A stretch of 30,304 bases of DNA from CAYVZU01 sp964455935 (GTDB lineage Bacteria > Fibrobacterota > CAYVZU01): assembly GCA_964455935.1 (NCBI GenBank), contig CAYVZU010000037.1:1-30304 (forward strand), read 5' to 3'. How positions within the stretch are numbered: the stretch's first letter is position 1; every line of letters begins with the position of its first letter. Below are positions 21,223-29,557 of this stretch, in pieces. The translations under genes and the position numbers were made by a program. The notes below the pieces were generated by a model. It did no database searches. It was not told where the DNA came from and was given only the letters and a program-made list of their open reading frames with translations.

Positions 21223-24200
21223 GTGAAAACCAATTGGACCTGAAGAACCGTTCCTTGGTGGACAAACTTATTGGGTTTTGCCTTATCAATAAATTGGTCG
21301 TTCTCCTTGTTACCTTGGCCGTTATCGGATGGGGAATTATTGTCGCTCCGTTCGACTGGAAGATCCGCGGAATAGAACGAAACCCGGTTGCGGTGGATGC
21401 GATCCCCGATATCGGCGAAAACCAGCAGATCGTTTTTACCGAATGGATGGGGCGCTCGCCCAAGGACATCGAAAACCAGATCACCTACCCTCTCACCTCT
21501 GCCCTTCTTGGGGTCCCGGGAGTAAAAACCGTTCGCAGCTTTTCCATGTTCGGTTTTTCCTCGGTATATGTGATCTTCAAGGAGGATGTGGAATTTTACT
21601 GGTCCCGGTCCCGGATTTTGGAAAAGCTCAACAGCCTGCCGCCCGGCACCCTTCCGGAAGGCGTCCGGCCGGCATTAGGGCCCGACGCCACGCCCTTGGG
21701 CCAGGTCTTTCTTTACACCCTCGAAGGCCGCGACAGCGCCGGGAACGCGACCGGCGGCTGGGACCTGAACGAATTGCGCTCAGCCCAGGACTGGCTTGTC
21801 CGCTTCTCCCTCCTCTCCGCCGAAGGCGTTGCGGAAGTAGCCTCTCTCGGCGGTTTTGTGAAGGAATACCAGATTGATGTGAATCCGGATGCGCTTCGCT
21901 CCTATGGGATTGCGCTGGACCAGGTTTTCGACGCCATTAAGATGTCCAACATGGATGTGGGAGCAAGGACCATTGAAATCAACCAGGTAGATTATACGAT
22001 CCGCGGGATCGGCTTTATCAAAAGCCTGGGCGATGTGGAGCAGATCGTTCTTAAGGAAATGAACAACGTCCCGGTCAAGATCAAGGACGTGGCAACGGTC
22101 GGATTCGGCCCGGCCATGCGCGAAGGTGTGCTGGATAAGGAAGGCACCGAGGCCGTGGGCGGGGTTGTGGTGGCCCGGTATGGCGCAAACCCGCTGGAAG
22201 TCATCACAAACGTGAAAAACAAAATCAAGGAGATTGAACCCGGGCTCCCCAGGAAAACGCTCGCGAATGGGACGGTCTCACAACTCACCGTGGTACCGTA
22301 TTACGACCGCTCCGGACTGATTTACGAAACCCTTGGCACGCTTAACGCCGCAATTACAGAGGAAATTTTAATTACGATCATTGTCGTGCTCGTCATGGTT
22401 ATGCATTTTCAAAGTTCGATCATGATTTCCGGTTTGCTCCCCCTTGCCGTGCTTCTTTGCTTTATTGCCATGAAATTTTTCAAGGTGGATGCAAACATTG
22501 TGGCACTCTCCGGGATCGCCATTGCCATCGGCGAGATGGTGGACATGGGGATCATTTTTACCGAAAACATGCTCAAGCATTTGAACGCCGCTCCGCCGAA
22601 CGAAAGCCGCCTGAAGGTGATCTTTAATGCCGCATCCGAAGTGGGAAGTGCCGTGCTTACGGCCATGAGCACGACATTGGTCAGCTTTCTCACCATCTTT
22701 GCCATGACCGGCGCCGAAGGCAAGCTTTTCAAACCCCTGGCCTACACCAAGACCTTTGCCATGGTCGCCTCGTTAATCGTAGCCCTGACCATTATCCCCC
22801 CGGTTGCGCATATCTTATTCACAAAAAAAGTCCGTTCGAAAAAATTGTTGGACGTCTACAATGCCCTGCTGATTGCTTTCGGCGTATTTCTGGCTATTTA
22901 CTACGCTTGGTGGGCCGGACTTATTGTGGCCCTGTTCGGCATTTTTCACTTTGTTTCGGAAAGAATCAGCCATCCGTTGCTGACAAAAAAGACCCTCATT
23001 CTGAACGGGATTGCGATTATCGGCGTGACCCTTCTCCTCACAAGCCACTGGATGCCACTCGGCCTGGAAAGAGGCCTTTTCCGGAACCTTCTTTTTGCCG
23101 GAGGAGCCATTGCAGGCATCTTTTGGACTTTTCACCTTTTCCAAAAAAACTATTCATCCATTCTTCCCTGGATGCTGGACCACCGCAAGCTTTTTTTTAC
23201 AGGAATCGGCGCGATTGTAATGTGGGGTTTTTTGGTCTGGCTCGGGTTCCCTCGCCTTATGGGATTTATCCCCGATTTTGGGAAAAGGAATTTTCTGTAT
23301 CAGACGCTGGCCCATGAATTTCCCGGCATCGGGAAAGAATTCATGCCCCCCCTGGATGAAGGGTCCTACCTTTTCATGCCAACCACGATGCCCCATGCAT
23401 CCATTGGCGCGTCCAAAGATATCCTTCAGAAACAGGATATGGCCATCCACTCCATACCCGAAGTGGAATCGGTTGTGGGAAAAGTGGGCAGGGCCGATTC
23501 ACCGCTGGATCCTGCACCCCTGTATATGGTCGAAACCATTATTTCCTACAAATCCGAATATAAGCAAAATTTACGCGGCCAGAATCTCCTCTTCAAATAT
23601 GATAAAAGGAAAAAAGAATTTATCCGTGACGAAATAGGGAATCTGATCCCGGACAAACGGGGAAAGCCCTTCCGCCAATGGCGCGATTCCTTTCGGAAAC
23701 CAGATGACATCTGGAACGAAATCGTCCGGGTGGCCAAGGTGCCGGGAAGCACCAGTGCGCCCCGCCTGCAGCCCATCATCGGACGCATTGTAATGCTCCA
23801 AAGCGGAATGCGGGCGCCCATGGGGGTAAAGGTCAAAGGGCCGGATCTTGAGACCATCGAAAAAGTGGGATTGGTCATCGAGCGGTCCTTGAAGGAAGTG
23901 CCTGCCATTGAGGCATCCTCGGTCGTTGCGGACCGGATTGTGGGAAAGCCCTATATCGAAATCAAGATCGACCGTCCGGCCATTGCGCGCTACGGACTCC
24001 GGATCGATGACGTACAGCAGGCGATTGAAGTGGCGATCGGCGGCGTTCCCGTGACAACCACCGTAGAGGGAAGGGAACGCTACCCCGTGCGGGTGCGGTA
24101 CCCGCGCGAATTGCGAACTTCGCCCGAAGCCCTGGAAAGGATCATGGTCCCGACCATGAACGGCGCCCAGATACCTCTCACGCAGCTTGCCCAACTGGAG

Positions 24201-25022
24201 TACGTCAACGGCCCCCAGGAAATCAAAGCGGAGGATACCTTCCTGGTCGGATACATTCTGTTCGACATGAAGTCCGGATTCGCGGAGGTGGATGTTGTTG
24301 AACATGCCCGGGCGTACCTCAACCATAAAATGAAGACCGGCGAATTGGTCCTGCCCGCGGGCACAAGCTTCACCTTTGCCGGCAATTACGAAAATCAGGT
24401 GCGGGCAATGAAGAAGATGCGGCTCATCATTCCGCTCTCGCTTCTGATCATTTTTCTTCTCCTTTATTTCCAGTTCCATTCGGTCACGACCTCCATCTTT
24501 GTGTTCGCCGGGATCTTTGTCGCCTGGTCGGGCGGGTTCATTCTCTTATATTTGTACGGGAAGGCATGGTTCTTCAATTTCGCAATTTTCGGCGCCAATT
24601 TAAGGGACCTTTTCCAGATCCACCCCATTAATTTGAGCATTGCGGTCTGGGTGGGCTTTTTGGCCCTTTTCGGCATTGCCTCGGATGATGGGGTTCTTAT
24701 GGCCACCTACCTGGACCAGAGCTTCGCAAAACGCAAGATGAGTTCAATCGCTGAAATCCGGCTGGCAACGCTGGAAGGCGCCCAACGCAGACTCAGGCCG
24801 TGCCTGATGACGACCGCGACGACTATTCTTGCCCTGCTTCCAGTTTTAACTTCTACCGGGAGGGGTTCCGACATTGTGGTTCCCATGGCCATACCATCCT
24901 TCGGGGGCATGCTCTTTGAGCTTCTTACCCTTTTTGTAGTGCCGGTTTCGTATTCAATGGTTGAAGAGTACAAACTAAAAAAGCAAATGAGAAAAAAGGA
25001 GGGTGAATCGGCTCCAACGTAG
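21219..25022 (+). CDS. cusA: CusA-type heavy-metal RND efflux pump, extended form
   Basis: A 1267-residue inner-membrane proton antiporter of the HME-RND family, about 220 residues longer than Escherichia coli CusA. Typical segments include AVDAIPDIGENQQIVFTEW, TM4 with GIAIAIGEMVDMGIIFTEN (the conserved proton-relay Asp at about 441), GKVGRADSPLDPAPLYMVET, RYGLRIDDVQQAIEVAIGGV, and GFLALFGIASDDGVLMATYL late in the protein. Extra sequence lies at about 537-683, with several added hydrophobic segments between the two halves, and at about 780-835, a charged insert. A Met-containing stretch, MLQSGMRAPMG, corresponds to the cleft region where CusA binds metal. Copper/silver is the likely substrate, inferred from the partner proteins. 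Confidence 0.93.
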   Translation: MSENQLDLKNRSLVDKLIGFCLINKLVVLLVTLAVIGWGIIVAPFDWKIRGIERNPVAVDAIPDIGENQQIVFTEWMGRSPKDIENQITYPLTSALLGVPGVKTVRSFSMFGFSSVYVIFKEDVEFYWSRSRILEKLNSLPPGTLPEGVRPALGPDATPLGQVFLYTLEGRDSAGNATGGWDLNELRSAQDWLVRFSLLSAEGVAEVASLGGFVKEYQIDVNPDALRSYGIALDQVFDAIKMSNMDVGARTIEINQVDYTIRGIGFIKSLGDVEQIVLKEMNNVPVKIKDVATVGFGPAMREGVLDKEGTEAVGGVVVARYGANPLEVITNVKNKIKEIEPGLPRKTLANGTVSQLTVVPYYDRSGLIYETLGTLNAAITEEILITIIVVLVMVMHFQSSIMISGLLPLAVLLCFIAMKFFKVDANIVALSGIAIAIGEMVDMGIIFTENMLKHLNAAPPNESRLKVIFNAASEVGSAVLTAMSTTLVSFLTIFAMTGAEGKLFKPLAYTKTFAMVASLIVALTIIPPVAHILFTKKVRSKKLLDVYNALLIAFGVFLAIYYAWWAGLIVALFGIFHFVSERISHPLLTKKTLILNGIAIIGVTLLLTSHWMPLGLERGLFRNLLFAGGAIAGIFWTFHLFQKNYSSILPWMLDHRKLFFTGIGAIVMWGFLVWLGFPRLMGFIPDFGKRNFLYQTLAHEFPGIGKEFMPPLDEGSYLFMPTTMPHASIGASKDILQKQDMAIHSIPEVESVVGKVGRADSPLDPAPLYMVETIISYKSEYKQNLRGQNLLFKYDKRKKEFIRDEIGNLIPDKRGKPFRQWRDSFRKPDDIWNEIVRVAKVPGSTSAPRLQPIIGRIVMLQSGMRAPMGVKVKGPDLETIEKVGLVIERSLKEVPAIEASSVVADRIVGKPYIEIKIDRPAIARYGLRIDDVQQAIEVAIGGVPVTTTVEGRERYPVRVRYPRELRTSPEALERIMVPTMNGAQIPLTQLAQLEYVNGPQEIKAEDTFLVGYILFDMKSGFAEVDVVEHARAYLNHKMKTGELVLPAGTSFTFAGNYENQVRAMKKMRLIIPLSLLIIFLLLYFQFHSVTTSIFVFAGIFVAWSGGFILLYLYGKAWFFNFAIFGANLRDLFQIHPINLSIAVWVGFLALFGIASDDGVLMATYLDQSFAKRKMSSIAEIRLATLEGAQRRLRPCLMTTATTILALLPVLTSTGRGSDIVVPMAIPSFGGMLFELLTLFVVPVSYSMVEEYKLKKQMRKKEGESAPT

Positions 25023-25193
25023 CGGTGCCGATTCGGAGGCATGCTGATTGAGCTGCCTTGCGCTCTTTACAATAGGGTTTGCATAAAAGCGTTCACAACC
25101 TGAAAAGGAGGAGGCCGTCGTCCGCTCTTGAACCAAATACCGTCTGATGCAATTCACAAATTGGCAATGGTAAAACAAATGAAGGAGGCATTC

Positions 25194-25787
25194 ATGTTCA
25201 GGAAGTTTTTTGTAGTTCTGTCGTTCGCTGCCGCGGCCGTATTCGCCGCAGACATGCACGACCATTCGCAGCACGGAGATATGGGCGACCATTCGCAGCA
25301 TGGCTCCGGATGTGCAATGCATGAAGGGGCCAAACAGTGCAACATGCAGAAGGTCCTTAAATCAGGAAAAGCCGACCCATACACGGTGAAGCTCTGCAAG
25401 GCCAAGAAAGACGGTCCCCTGATGCTTTGTATTCTGGATACCAAAAGCTGCGACATTACTCCGGAGAAGCTCACGGTCACCTCGGCCGGGAAGAGCGTGA
25501 AGCCGAAAAAAATCGAATGCGGCTATGGTATTCCCAACTCCATGATTACCGACGACATTGAGGTCTCGTTTGTCATCAACAAAAAAGAGTATAAGACGAA
25601 GCTCGAAGAACCGATGGCGGAACCCACCAGCACCGGACCGGTAAACAAGATTTGTCCGGTCATGGGCGGCAAAGTCGATCCAAAAATCACGGTGACTCAC
25701 ATGGGAAAAACCATTGGGCTCTGTTGCCCTGCCTGCGTTGACGAGTTCAAAAAGAACCCGGACAAGTACATGTCGAAGTTAAAATAG
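25194..25787 (+). CDS. Periplasmic YHS-domain protein with His/Met-rich N-terminus
   Basis: A 197-residue exported protein. The ATG at 25194 is chosen for the AAGGAGG just upstream and the signal peptide that follows (MFRKFFVVLSFAAAAVFAA). The mature N-terminus is a metal-ligand-rich stretch, MHDHSQHGDMGDHSQHG, with two copies of DHSQHG, then GCAMHEGAKQCNMQ. A middle domain of about 85 residues has Cys in KLCKAKKDG, MLCILDTKSC and KIECGYG. The C-terminal 45 residues are a YHS domain (CPVMGGKVD ... GLCCPACVDEFKKNPDKYM). It lies 170 bp after cusA in the same direction. It is probably a periplasmic copper chaperone or sequestration protein, as inferred from composition and context. Confidence 0.82.
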   Translation: MFRKFFVVLSFAAAAVFAADMHDHSQHGDMGDHSQHGSGCAMHEGAKQCNMQKVLKSGKADPYTVKLCKAKKDGPLMLCILDTKSCDITPEKLTVTSAGKSVKPKKIECGYGIPNSMITDDIEVSFVINKKEYKTKLEEPMAEPTSTGPVNKICPVMGGKVDPKITVTHMGKTIGLCCPACVDEFKKNPDKYMSKLK

Positions 25788-25793
25788 CCGGCT

Positions 25794-27506
25794 ATGCGGA
25801 ACAAGGCAGCCATAGACCGGGGAGTAGCTGGGTTGGTGTTACTGAAATCTCCAGCCATTGCGGTTTTCGTCTTGGTTATTCTCGCGGGTCCCCCCTCTAT
25901 CATGGCTCAGCTCCCATGCCATGGTGGCGGGGGCACGGCAGCAGCCGGGGGGAGTCCCCGCCCGCAAGGCCCCATTGGGGCGTCTTCAACAGGAAAGTTC
26001 ACGCAGGTTTATGGCAATACGGATTGGATTTTTGAGCCGCTGGATTCCGTTGGATTGCTTTTCGATTTCCTGGGACGCTATTCACGCGGCTTCGCGCCGG
26101 GGGGAAAAGAAAGCGATCCACTGGGGACAGGCGGTCAGAATTTCGCAAGCGAAAGCGCTCCAAGCGGTGCGTTATACAAGGCGAATGGCGCCCCGGATAA
26201 ACTTGGGTATTTACCCTTGTGGCCATCGAGCATTGTCTCGGGCCGGATTGATGGCCGCATCGCGGAAAGTTGGAAGATTTCGTCCTCTCTATACTATAGC
26301 CCAGCGGCAGACTCGAATGCAGACGACTCCGATGCCTGGGGAGTCGGTGAACTCTTTGCCACCTGGGTGCCAAGCCGATTCAAGGGTCTCGCTCTAAAAG
26401 GGGGAAGGTTCGCCAGTTCGGGAAGTTACTACCCCATTTTCGATCAGGATATACTTGGCGCGGCGAGCCTTCAAGGAATTGGCATTCGCTACGCAAAAAG
26501 ATCCGGGAATATCGGTTCGGAATCCGAGATTCTGCTTGGATTGAATCCTTTCCTTTCTGAAAATCGCCAGTATGGCATCGTGAAAACCCGGTTGATTTAC
26601 CGGGATGGCTACCAGGGACGGGTCTTTGGCGGAATTCAACTATCGAATGCGGATTCGGTTTCCGGCTTACCTAACGACCATTTGTTCAGAGGAAAACGGC
26701 TTGGCTGGCATGCAGGAATTGAGGCATTGCATCGGGGCAACAGGTTCTCACACAAGCTCGCATTTACCCACGGACGCGGGGATGTTCTATTGGGGTTTGG
26801 TGCCCCTTCTTGGGTGCGGTTCAAAAGTTTCGCCAAGGATAGCTCCGAAATAGATCGAGACTTCTATTCACGAAACAAAAGCGCGATTTCGAACCTCGCC
26901 TGTACGGCGGGCTTTAGTGCAGGAAATTTCAGTCTGGAATCCGGCCTGTGGGGAATTGTGAATGCCCCCTTTGGGCAGGATATTTTGGATACGAACAATA
27001 ACGCGGGAATCCCAGCGAGTTTTCTTGCGGAAAATGGCCTTCCTGCAGGTGACACAATCCGCTTATCACCGGAAGCCTTTTCGAGCGCAAAATTCTCCAT
27101 TCTCCCATCCTTTCAGCTAAAGCCTTGGGTTCGCATTGGCCTTCGATATGCATACCTTCGTTTCCTTGATCCCAGGGCAAAAGCCAATTGGCAAAGCATT
27201 CAGGCTGACCAAACATTGCACCCTCTTTCTTACGCGCCGGATTCAAGATTCCTTTATGGCCCGGCCCAATGGGAATGGGAAGGGGTCAATGCACATATCA
27301 TATCGCCCCATATTGAGATGAACCTTGGCGATTGGCTCCATCTTTCGATTGCTTATACGGAAGGCTTTTATGACGAGAAAATTCTAAGGCAAGGACGTGT
27401 TGACGATCAGCATTCGAATGTTTCCCTGGTTCTTATGGCGAACTATCATTTTTTCCGAAAATTGGATAAAAACGTTTCCCAATCTTCAGCTCAACAGAAC
27501 CAGTAG
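25794..27506 (+). CDS. Large outer-membrane beta-barrel with N-terminal CHGGGG motif
   Basis: A 570-residue exported protein. The signal peptide (AIAVFVLVILAGPPSIMAQ) is followed directly by LPCHGGGGTAAAGG. The remainder is barrel-like: alternating strands with aromatic girdle residues, repeated 'G..Y' and 'W.R.GLRYAYLRF', and a final strand NVSLVLMANYHFF. Short Ser/Gln-rich residues follow that strand. I do not recognise a named family. Its middle matches the broken gene at 28095: both have CHGGG after the signal, then DPLGTG, then GY(L/I)P(L/V)W..S. It starts 6 bp after the YHS gene, with a weak ribosome site, so it is likely translationally coupled. A role as an outer-membrane partner in metal handling is inference from position. 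Confidence 0.72.
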   Translation: MRNKAAIDRGVAGLVLLKSPAIAVFVLVILAGPPSIMAQLPCHGGGGTAAAGGSPRPQGPIGASSTGKFTQVYGNTDWIFEPLDSVGLLFDFLGRYSRGFAPGGKESDPLGTGGQNFASESAPSGALYKANGAPDKLGYLPLWPSSIVSGRIDGRIAESWKISSSLYYSPAADSNADDSDAWGVGELFATWVPSRFKGLALKGGRFASSGSYYPIFDQDILGAASLQGIGIRYAKRSGNIGSESEILLGLNPFLSENRQYGIVKTRLIYRDGYQGRVFGGIQLSNADSVSGLPNDHLFRGKRLGWHAGIEALHRGNRFSHKLAFTHGRGDVLLGFGAPSWVRFKSFAKDSSEIDRDFYSRNKSAISNLACTAGFSAGNFSLESGLWGIVNAPFGQDILDTNNNAGIPASFLAENGLPAGDTIRLSPEAFSSAKFSILPSFQLKPWVRIGLRYAYLRFLDPRAKANWQSIQADQTLHPLSYAPDSRFLYGPAQWEWEGVNAHIISPHIEMNLGDWLHLSIAYTEGFYDEKILRQGRVDDQHSNVSLVLMANYHFFRKLDKNVSQSSAQQNQ

Positions 27507-27518
27507 AAGGAGGCTTTG

Positions 27519-28040
27519 TTGAATAAGAATTTATTTCGAAAGATCGGAATTCTTCTGGCCGGTGTACTCGCCGTTCCCACCATTCTGCTTTTGGCTTCCG
27601 GGTGCACGATGTGTCACATCGCCCATTCGACACCCGAGTTGGATTACTACGGAACAACACAGGGATCTCTTCGGATTTATTGGAATTTCGATCCGGAACC
27701 AGTGCTTGAAAACAAGCCTTTCAAGATCCGAATCGTACTGCACGACAGCACAGGCGAAAGCCTGCCGGCCGCCGACAGCGGCAAAATCTATTTGCGTCCC
27801 GGTCCCGACCAGCCTGTGTGGATCGCATCATGGGACGCAAAAGCCAAGATGTATTCGACGACCGGAGTTCTTCCTGAGGCGGGAAGACAGGAATTGCAGA
27901 TGGAGTATTATTCGCAGCAGATTGAGCGAATAACCGTGGCAATACCCATGATCGTCAGGGCCAAAGAATCGGGCGATCACGAAAGCCATGGAAGCGGCGG
28001 ATTCTTGGATGGTGGAGGTGGGGGCGGCTCCTGTCATTAA
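27519..28040 (+). CDS. Lipoprotein with Ig-like (YtkA/FixH-type) domain and C-terminal GGGGGGSCH
   Basis: A 173-residue predicted lipoprotein. The lipobox lies in LLLASGCTMCH, so the Cys before TMCH would be lipidated, leaving a CTMCH sequence at the membrane. The middle (about 55-150) reads like a small beta-sandwich: ENKPFKIRIVLHDSTGESLP, then WIASWDAKAKMYSTTGVLPEAGRQEL and ITVAIPMIV, resembling YtkA/FixH-type domains. The tail is HESHGSGGFLDGGGGGGSCH, a Gly-rich strap ending in Cys-His. Starts are TTG; 27519 gives a 5-nt gap to AGGAGG, while the preceding TTG at 27516 is too close. It is coupled to the barrel gene upstream. The repeated Cys-His/Gly sequences suggest metal binding. Confidence 0.7.
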   Translation: MNKNLFRKIGILLAGVLAVPTILLLASGCTMCHIAHSTPELDYYGTTQGSLRIYWNFDPEPVLENKPFKIRIVLHDSTGESLPAADSGKIYLRPGPDQPVWIASWDAKAKMYSTTGVLPEAGRQELQMEYYSQQIERITVAIPMIVRAKESGDHESHGSGGFLDGGGGGGSCH

Positions 28041-28094
28041 TTATGTATCGATGAGCGAAGGCGTTCGAAAGCATTACGTCTGCAAGGAGGTCCG

Positions 28095-28602
28095 GTGGCA
28101 AATTGGAACTTGATACTGGTTTTTGGCTGGGCTTTAATATTGATGCGGCCCATTTCCATTTCGGCGCAATCGTGCCATGGCGGCGGCAGCCCGGTTGGAG
28201 GCGCCACAACGCCCGTTTCCAGTCCAGGCATCCCTGCCGCGGCTGTCTGCCAGGAACCAGACACATCGAAGTTCTCTGTGTCCATCTACGGAAATCTGAA
28301 CGGATCTCTAAGCCCCGACGGACGCCGGGGCGATCCGCTGGGGACTGGGGCAAGATCCCCATCGAGTACAATCCTAACCTATGCAAGGAATTCACGCCCG
28401 AACCGCCTTCCCCGTTCAAACGGGATCTGCGGGTCCAGTATCTGGATTTCGGCTACATCCCGGTCTGGAGACCTAGCGTGCTGTACGCCCAAGCCCGGCT
28501 CTAGCTGCGGGACGGCCTCAACGCCCGCGTTGGATTATTGTCCGGCGGGGAACCCTCAATTGCCGGTTCTGGTGTTTCTATCGGCCGGGAAAGGCAGTTT
28601 CG
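28095..28602 (+). pseudogene. Broken, truncated paralogue of the CHGGG beta-barrel protein
   Basis: The gene opens well: AAGGAGG, then GTG at 28095, a signal peptide (LILVFGWALILMRPISISAQ) and SCHGGGSPVGGA, like the intact barrel at 25794. It keeps FSVSIYGNLNGS and GDPLGTG, then loses frame near 28345. The next frame continues the homology (YLDFGYIPVWRPSVLYAQARL, compare LGYLPLWPSSIVSGRID in the intact copy) up to an in-frame TAG at 28502-28504. A short stretch beyond still looks coding (LRDGLNARVGLLSGG). At least one frameshift, one stop and loss of the C-terminal two thirds make it a pseudogene. cysK begins right after. Confidence 0.72.
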
Positions 28603-29556
28603 ATGCAACGAATCGCAAGTGATATGACGGAACTGGTCGGAAGGACGCCCATGGTCCGCCTTAATCGAATTTCTGCCGGATGCAGGGCGGAGATCGTCTG
28701 CAAGCTGGAGTTTTTCAACCCGGCAGGCTCAGTGAAGGACCGCATTGGGGTCAGCATGATCGAGGCGGCGGAGAAAACCGGCTCGATTGCGCCAGGCGCA
28801 GTGATCATTGAGCCTACCAGCGGCAATACGGGAATTGCGCTGGCCTGGGTTTGCGCAATCAAGGGATACCGTCTGATCCTGACGATGCCCGCATCGAGGC
28901 GATGGGAACGGATCACCATTTTGAAGGCGTTAGGAGCGAAAGTGATTGTCACGCCCGCGGAAAAAGGCATAAGCGGGGCAATACAGAAAGCGGAGGAGAT
29001 CCGACAGCAATTGCCAGGCTCATTTATGCCGCAGCAGTTCGCCAATCCGAATAATCCGCGCATCCATTCCGAAACGACAGCCGTGGAAATATGGGAAGAT
29101 ACGGAAGGCCGCGTGGACGCCATTGTCAGCGGCGTGGGGACGGGAGGCACCCTGACCGGTGTGGGGTGGGAACTGAAAAAAAAGAATCCTGCATTGCAAA
29201 TCGTGGCTGTGGAGCCGCAGGAATCTCCGGTCCTTTCCGGAGGCAAACCGGGTATTCATGCTATTCAGGGTATCGGAGCAGGATTCGTACCGGAAACCCT
29301 CGACAAAACGCTCATTGACGAAATCGTGACGGTGAAAAGCCAGGACTCATCGCGCATGATGCAGGATCTCATTCGCCGGGAAGGGATTCTCTGCGGAATG
29401 TCGTCTGGTGCAGCTGTCTTTGCCGCCTTGCAGATCGCCTCAAGAAAAGAATACGAGGGTAAGCGCGTTGTGGTTATCCTCCCCGACACAGGTGCCCGAT
29501 ACCTGGAGATGTCCGTTTCAATCGAACTGCGAGCGGCAAAACGCACTCTTGCGTGA
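28603..29556 (+). CDS. cysK: Cysteine synthase (O-acetylserine sulfhydrylase)
   Basis: A 317-residue PLP enzyme that makes L-cysteine from O-acetylserine and sulfide. The PLP Lys lies in NPAGSVKDR (Lys45), the substrate loop is PTSGNTG (71-77), the phosphate-binding loop is GVGTGGT, and the C-terminal Ser segment is GILCGMSSGAA. PASRRWERITILKALGA replaces the usual 'PesmS.ERr..l.a.GA', so the loop that closes over the substrate is slightly altered. The length and all motifs fit CysK/CysM. The ATG at 28603 has AAAGG upstream; an ATG at 28624 is possible. It may ride on the metal-operon transcript, or have its own promoter inside the pseudogene. Its stop is 1 bp from the convergent hemL stop. 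Confidence 0.93.
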   Translation: MQRIASDMTELVGRTPMVRLNRISAGCRAEIVCKLEFFNPAGSVKDRIGVSMIEAAEKTGSIAPGAVIIEPTSGNTGIALAWVCAIKGYRLILTMPASRRWERITILKALGAKVIVTPAEKGISGAIQKAEEIRQQLPGSFMPQQFANPNNPRIHSETTAVEIWEDTEGRVDAIVSGVGTGGTLTGVGWELKKKNPALQIVAVEPQESPVLSGGKPGIHAIQGIGAGFVPETLDKTLIDEIVTVKSQDSSRMMQDLIRREGILCGMSSGAAVFAALQIASRKEYEGKRVVVILPDTGARYLEMSVSIELRAAKRTLA

Positions 29557-29557
29557 A

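Noticed and set aside
22334..22349. TGGCACGCTTAACGCC, a -24/-12-like match
   Set aside because: It lies deep inside the cusA coding sequence, with no downstream gene start and no dyad sites at the expected distance.
23571..24479. 302-codon minus-strand frame opposite cusA
   Set aside because: It is the complement of conserved CusA sequence and shows no ribosome site or recognisable domain.
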